This document shows, in pieces, positions 60,148-64,000 of a stretch of DNA of 64,000 nt; position 1 is the first letter of the stretch; each line of letters begins with the position of its first letter. The notes beneath the pieces are model-generated. The model did not search any database. It was not told the DNA's origin and worked only from the letters and a program-made list of their open reading frames with translations. The position numbers and the translations under genes are program-made. This DNA is from Pollutimonas sp963712655 (GTDB lineage: Bacteria; Pseudomonadota; Gammaproteobacteria; Burkholderiales; Burkholderiaceae_B): positions 434,001 to 498,000 of the forward strand of contig CAVQIT010000008.1 of the NCBI GenBank assembly GCA_963712655.1, read 5' to 3'.

Positions 60148-61308
60148 ATGGTCAATATCACCCCCGACCCACGCCCAATGCCGAGCTATTTATCCGCGGA
60201 ACACGAGCAGTTTCGCAATACGGTTGCCCGCTTCATCAAAGAAGAGGTCACTCCATGGCACGCCAAGTGGGAAACTGAAGGGAAAGTTCCCCGGGATCTT
60301 TGGCGCAAGGCAGGTAAAGTGGGCATGCTGCTCACCAACATACCCGATGAATACGGTGGGGCGGGCGGAGACTTTCTCTATACCGTCGTCGTCCTCGAAG
60401 AGATAGCGAAGTCGCTTTCGACGGGGATAACAGGCTTCACTACCCATTCCGACATCGTCGCACCCTACCTATTGAACTTCGGCTCTGAAGAGCAAAAGCA
60501 TGCGTCCTTACCCGCAATGGCGCGCGGAGATATCGTGGGCTCCATCGCCATGACCGAGCCGGGGGCGGGAAGCGACCTGAAAGCCATTCGAACAACGGCG
60601 AAGAAAACCGCCTACGGATACCTGATCAACGGCCAAAAGACCTTCATCACAAACGGCTACCATGCAGATCGCGTCATGGTCGTAGCCAAGACCGACCCTT
60701 CGGCTGGCGCCCGGGGCATTAGCCTTTTCTGGGTAGACACCAAGACGCAAGGTTACAAACGTGGCCAATTGCTCGACAAAATCGGTCAGAAGGCACAGGA
60801 TACCTGCGAGTTGTTTTTTCAGGACATGGAGGTGCCGGCCAATGCACTGGTGGGAGAACCGAACCAGGGATTCGGATACCTGATGAAGGAACTCGTCCGG
60901 GAACGGCTTATGATCGCCGTACGCTGCGCCGCTGCGCTGGAAGCGGCCCTCGCCTGGACTGTTGATTACACCAAAGACCGACGCGCTTTTGACAAGGCGC
61001 TTATTGACAATCAGTACATACGTTTCAAGCTGGCTGACATCAAGACACTAGCCGCCGCAACCCGCGCCTTCGTCGATCACTGCGTCATTCGCCACATGAA
61101 CGGCGAACTCGATGCCGCCGGCGCCGCCATGGCAAAACTCTGGGCAACCGAGGCGACGCGTTCGATCGACGACCTGCTTCAGTTTCACGGGGGGTACGGA
61201 TATATGCGTGAATATCCAATTGGGCGCGCCTATGCGGATGTTCGTCCGAATCGCATCTACGGTGGATCTTCGGAGATCATGCGAGAACTCATTGCACGAT
61301 CGCTGTAA
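60148..61308 (+). CDS. acyl-CoA dehydrogenase (long-chain/isovaleryl catalytic type)
   Basis: A 386-residue flavin acyl-CoA dehydrogenase. SIAMTEPGAGSDLKAIRTTA is the FAD/substrate segment and FHGGYGYMREYPIGRAYADV the flavin block. The C-terminal motif is IYGGSSEIM, with Gly for the usual catalytic Glu; the Glu in LVRERLMIAV is where long-chain and isovaleryl-CoA dehydrogenases place their base. GGAAAGGA before the ATG at 60148 sets the start after the synthetase stop. Confidence 0.93.
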   Translation: MVNITPDPRPMPSYLSAEHEQFRNTVARFIKEEVTPWHAKWETEGKVPRDLWRKAGKVGMLLTNIPDEYGGAGGDFLYTVVVLEEIAKSLSTGITGFTTHSDIVAPYLLNFGSEEQKHASLPAMARGDIVGSIAMTEPGAGSDLKAIRTTAKKTAYGYLINGQKTFITNGYHADRVMVVAKTDPSAGARGISLFWVDTKTQGYKRGQLLDKIGQKAQDTCELFFQDMEVPANALVGEPNQGFGYLMKELVRERLMIAVRCAAALEAALAWTVDYTKDRRAFDKALIDNQYIRFKLADIKTLAAATRAFVDHCVIRHMNGELDAAGAAMAKLWATEATRSIDDLLQFHGGYGYMREYPIGRAYADVRPNRIYGGSSEIMRELIARSL

Positions 61309-61344
61309 TTGACCGCCACAATAAACACAGACGGAAAAATTTTT

Positions 61345-62502
61345 ATGGTTAAAAGTCTATCGAAAGCCGTTGCCATTGTCGGCGCGGCCGAATCGGACCT
61401 CGGCAAGGTGCCAGGTATGAGTGCGCTTGAATTGCAAGGCCAGGCGGCGCAGCGGGCGCTCCTGGATGCGGGCCTCTCCCTGCGGGAAGTGGATGGCATC
61501 TTTGCGCATACAGACGACAAGTTCTCGGGCCTTCAGGTGGCGGAATACCTAGGCATCCGGCCTCGCTACGTGGACTCCACCAATGTTGGCGGCATGTCCA
61601 ATGTACTGCACATCCGACATGCGCTGGCTGCGATCGAAGCCGGTATGTGCAGTGTTGCGTTGATCACTTACGGGAGCACCCAATTGTCGGACGGATCACG
61701 AAAGTTGGGGGTAAGCGCAGAAGACATGCGCAGCCCGCGCGGACAATTCATCACGCCTTACGGGCAATTGAGTCCAATCGGCTACTACGCGATGGTCGCC
61801 AGGCTGCACATGGACAAATACGGCACCTCACCCAAAGCTCTGGCGGAGGTTGCCGTAGCGGCGCGCCAATGGGCGATGCGCAATCCCAAAGCCTACCGGC
61901 GCGACCCGCTTTCGATCGAGGACGTAATGTCGTCCCCCTATATAGCCGAGCCGCTGCGCCAACGAGATTGCTGCCTGGTAACCGATGCAGGTGGCGCCTT
62001 GATCGTAACCTCAGCGCAGCGGGCGCGCAGCCTCGCCCAGCCACCCGTATATGTGCTCGGTCTGGCTGAAGCATTTTCGCATCACTACACGCCATTCAAT
62101 ACCGGCGACTGGCTTGATACGGGTGTGGCGGAGACGGCAAATTCCGCGCTGGCAATGGCTGGGGTGTCACGCGACGATATCGACGTCGTGCAGATATATG
62201 ACCATTTCACCATCGGTGTCATTCAATCGCTTGAAGAGCTGGGTTTTTGCATGCGCGGCGAGGGCGGGGATTTTGTGTCGGGCGGACGGCTCGCGCCCGG
62301 AGGCGATTTTCCCATCAATACTTCGGGTGGCGGATTGTCGTATAACCATCCGGGCATGTTCGGCATGCTGCTCGTAATAGAAGCCGTCAAGCAGCTTCGC
62401 GGAGAATGCGGCGAGCGCCAGTTGCCAGAGGCCAAGCTGGCCATGGTCCACGCGCCCGGCCTGGTATTTTCCGCCAACACAACCATGATTCTAGGAGTGT
62501 AA
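61345..62502 (+). CDS. thiolase-like protein (SCP-x/Ltp2 type) without the nucleophilic Cys
   Basis: A 385-residue thiolase-fold protein. The nucleophile position reads NVGGMSNVLH (80-89), without Cys, and the C-terminal motif is NTSGGGLSYNHPG (325-337). VQIYDHF with Tyr285 matches the VQVYDDY block of the other copy at 38.9 kb. With the DUF35 gene that follows after two bases it fits the Ltp2/DUF35 retro-aldolase arrangement. The ATG at 61345 is used; a TTG at 61309 is the only longer start. The Shine-Dalgarno is weak. Confidence 0.87.
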   Translation: MVKSLSKAVAIVGAAESDLGKVPGMSALELQGQAAQRALLDAGLSLREVDGIFAHTDDKFSGLQVAEYLGIRPRYVDSTNVGGMSNVLHIRHALAAIEAGMCSVALITYGSTQLSDGSRKLGVSAEDMRSPRGQFITPYGQLSPIGYYAMVARLHMDKYGTSPKALAEVAVAARQWAMRNPKAYRRDPLSIEDVMSSPYIAEPLRQRDCCLVTDAGGALIVTSAQRARSLAQPPVYVLGLAEAFSHHYTPFNTGDWLDTGVAETANSALAMAGVSRDDIDVVQIYDHFTIGVIQSLEELGFCMRGEGGDFVSGGRLAPGGDFPINTSGGGLSYNHPGMFGMLLVIEAVKQLRGECGERQLPEAKLAMVHAPGLVFSANTTMILGV

Positions 62503-62504
62503 GC

Positions 62505-62915
62505 ATGTCAATCGTACAACGCCCCATTCCGCAGCCTACCGACATAACCAAGCCCTACTGGGATGCCGCCGCTGCTCATAAACTGATCATCCAGCAATGC
62601 CAGGCCTGCGGGACCAAGCAGTTTTATCCGCGCGGATTCTGCATCATGTGTCTTTCGGATAATCTTGGCTGGCTAACGTGTAGCGGCCAAGCTACGGTCT
62701 ATACCTTTACCGTCAACCATCGAGCCGCCAATGGGTATATGAAAGAGCGTGTACCCTACATCGTGGCGGCAATCGATCTGGCCGAAGGCACTCGCATGAT
62801 CGCTAATATCGTGGACAGTCCGCCCGAAGCCATCCGCATCGGCGCACGTGTACAGGTCGTATTCGAGTACTTGTCAGATGAAATCTCTCTGCCACAGTTC
62901 CGATTGGTGGGCTAG
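62505..62915 (+). CDS. DUF35/OB-fold zinc-ribbon protein
   Basis: A 136-residue protein with a zinc ribbon formed by Cys32, Cys35, Cys46 and Cys49 (QCQACGTKQFYPRGFCIMC) and an OB fold starting near SGQATVYTFTVNHR. It has the standard C-x2-C knuckles, unlike the homologue at 40.1 kb. TAGGAG precedes the ATG at 62505. It likely forms a complex with the thiolase-like protein just upstream and takes part in binding the CoA ester. Confidence 0.92.
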   Translation: MSIVQRPIPQPTDITKPYWDAAAAHKLIIQQCQACGTKQFYPRGFCIMCLSDNLGWLTCSGQATVYTFTVNHRAANGYMKERVPYIVAAIDLAEGTRMIANIVDSPPEAIRIGARVQVVFEYLSDEISLPQFRLVG

Positions 62916-62946
62916 ATCCCGTCCGACCTTACGATGTAAGACTGCC

Positions 62947-63237
62947 ATGACTACTCAACGGTCGCCCATGTTGCCGGAGGTGGCCACCTTCGAAGAACTT
63001 GGCATGCCCGGGGTGACCCTGGGGACGCTTTACACAGTATTCGCACCCAAAAACCTGCCTCGTGCGCTTGCGGAAAAATTCAACAACGCGTTGAGCATTG
63101 CGATACAGGACCCGGCGGTCATAAAAAGCGCGCAGGAAATGTCTATTACGCTTGAATCCTCCAGCCTTGAAGATACTCAGCGAGAAATCGTCGATGTGGC
63201 CAACTTCTGGCAGAAAGCCCTGAAAGCACCCCGGTAA
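62947..63237 (+). pseudogene. C-terminal fragment of a Bug/TctC binding protein
   Basis: A reading frame of 96 residues that matches only the last third of Bug proteins: MTTQRSPMLPEVATFEELG, then YTVFAPKNLPRALAEKFNNA and VANFWQKAL. Faint similarity may begin just after the DUF35 stop at 62915. The signal peptide and both ligand-binding lobes are missing, so the gene is a remnant, presumably of a third Bug gene of this operon or of another copy lost by recombination. Confidence 0.8.
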
Positions 63238-63645
63238 TCGTCCTGATTTGCTTTCCGAATTGCGCAGGTCATCAAGGATGCCACCGGTGCCGGCCGTGGG
63301 ATCGGCATGGCCAACTGGGCAACTATCCCGTGACGCGATCCATTCCCCGGATCACGCCATGGGGCCTACTGGACAGATCCCGGCCAGGCCAGGCCGCCGG
63401 GCGCGGCATGCGCAGCCTGGCTGGTGACGCGCGTCCGGCAGAGGCTTATACTTTCCACATCCGCACGCTCCGGCACGCGAAAGAGGGTTGGCCGACTTAC
63501 CCCGCGCGGCATGCCGGACACACAGTGCTTTTAGGGTCATGGCCCCTTGCGCAGGAGACGAACTCCATGTCGCGCCCAAATCTAGACGGCTCACTTTAAA
63601 CGTTCAACCATTGTTTACGAAGCATCGCCTTCAAGGAGGTGTGTG
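63238..63645. other. 408-bp gap without a recognisable gene
   Basis: No convincing reading frame, RNA gene or repeat is seen between the Bug fragment and the flavin oxidase. One frame (63330-63599) encodes 89 residues rich in Arg and Gly with no family motif. Because it follows a truncated gene, the stretch may be the scar of a deletion. The last 20 bases carry the strong Shine-Dalgarno of the next gene. Confidence 0.55.
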
Positions 63646-64000
63646 ATGAGCAAACTGTCCAACGGCGCCCTCGACGACCTGAGAGCATCCGCAAGAGGCC
63701 AGGTTCTGGCGCCCGAAAATGCGGGCTACGACGAGGCCCGCAAGATATGGAACGATATGATCGACCGCCGGCCCGCGGTAATTATGCGGTGCGCCGGCGC
63801 CGCGGATGTGCGCAAGGCGGTCGATTTTGCGCGCGAGAACGGCCTGGTTGTCGCCGTGCACGGCGGCGGCCACAATATCGCAGGCACCGCGGTCTGCGAT
63901 GACGGGATGATGATCGATCTTTCACCGATGAAATCGGTGCGAATCGATCCCCAACTGGCCAGCGCCTATGTGGAGCCCGGAGCCACCCTGGCCGATTTCG
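63646..64000 (+). CDS. FAD-binding oxidoreductase (PCMH/BBE type), partial (3' end off window)
   Basis: The first 118 residues of a flavin oxidase of the berberine-bridge-like/FAD-linked oxidase family. VHGGGHNIAGTAVCDDGM (residues 72-89) is the pyrophosphate-binding loop, with a His that is often the covalent flavin site, and SAYVEPGATLADF continues the PCMH domain. AAGGAGGTGTG before the ATG at 63646 is strong. It is separated from the CoA-ester operon and is probably unrelated. The substrate-binding part is outside the window. Confidence 0.9.
   Translation, partial: MSKLSNGALDDLRASARGQVLAPENAGYDEARKIWNDMIDRRPAVIMRCAGAADVRKAVDFARENGLVVAVHGGGHNIAGTAVCDDGMMIDLSPMKSVRIDPQLASAYVEPGATLADF

Noticed and set aside
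63330..63599. 89-codon plus-strand frame before the flavin oxidase
   Set aside because: No Shine-Dalgarno, no family motif and unusual Arg/Gly-rich composition; not supported as a gene.
1..64000. CRISPR array, tRNA or rRNA genes, prophage or intact insertion sequence
   Set aside because: No regularly spaced repeats, cloverleaf-like elements, transposase motifs or phage structural proteins were found on reading either strand.

Overview
The window looks like the chromosome of a betaproteobacterium of the Alcaligenaceae type (Bordetella, Achromobacter, Pusillimonas and relatives). This is inferred from moderately high GC, very dense gene packing, and a striking expansion of Bug/TctC-type periplasmic binding proteins (seven intact genes plus one fragment) beside CoA-ester catabolism genes. 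No rRNA, tRNA, CRISPR array, intact insertion sequence or phage gene was seen. Two genes run off the edges: tam at the left and an FAD-linked oxidase at the right.

Layout. 1-3.9 kb: tam (partial), a LysR regulator divergent from a short-chain dehydrogenase, and an MFS transporter broken by a frameshift. 4.0-11.4 kb: a minus-strand operon hyuA-hyuB-binding protein-ATPase-permease (hydantoinase/oxoprolinase family plus NMT1-type ABC importer) with a divergent TetR regulator and a palindromic operator candidate. 11.4-17.7 kb: an IclR regulator divergent from enoyl-CoA hydratase, Bug protein, class III CoA-transferase, SMP-30 lactonase and a second, two-part CoA-transferase. 17.8-25.6 kb: a mixed stretch with a fluoroacetate-type dehalogenase, AlkA-like glycosylase, two cytochromes c, a MocR regulator coupled to a PaiB-like protein, a parvulin, an ABM protein and Ogt.

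25.7-35.5 kb: a minus-strand catabolic set (CitE-like lyase, MaoC hydratase, beta-keto acid cleavage enzyme, acyl-CoA dehydrogenase, CoA-transferase, Bug protein) with two LysR regulators, then a second Bug protein with an HpcH/HpaI aldolase and a LysR fragment. 36.1-37.1 kb: a sugar-nucleotide-epimerase-like gene, followed by 0.5 kb without a gene that ends in an AT-rich promoter carrying an 11-bp inverted repeat. 37.7-47.2 kb: a plus-strand cluster of CoA-transferase, Cys-less thiolase-like protein, DUF35 protein, hyuA, hyuB, two Bug proteins and a GntR regulator.

47.3-55.5 kb: a minus-strand block in which SDR, MaoC, ADP-forming acyl-CoA synthetase, citryl-CoA-lyase-like protein and acyl-CoA dehydrogenase are tightly packed (the last four junctions nearest the lyase overlap by ATGA), followed by an IclR regulator, an AMACR-type racemase and an enoyl-CoA hydratase. 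55.7-63.2 kb: divergently, two Bug proteins, a hydratase-2-type MaoC protein, AMP-forming acyl-CoA synthetase, acyl-CoA dehydrogenase, a second thiolase-like/DUF35 pair and a Bug C-terminal fragment. 63.6 kb to the end: a flavin oxidase.

Taken together the window reads as several adjacent operons for capturing and degrading organic acids through CoA esters: binding protein, CoA activation, dehydrogenation, hydration and C-C cleavage, each with a local regulator. Substrates cannot be named from sequence. The parts most worth testing are the two Cys-less thiolase-like/DUF35 pairs, one of them next to HyuAB.
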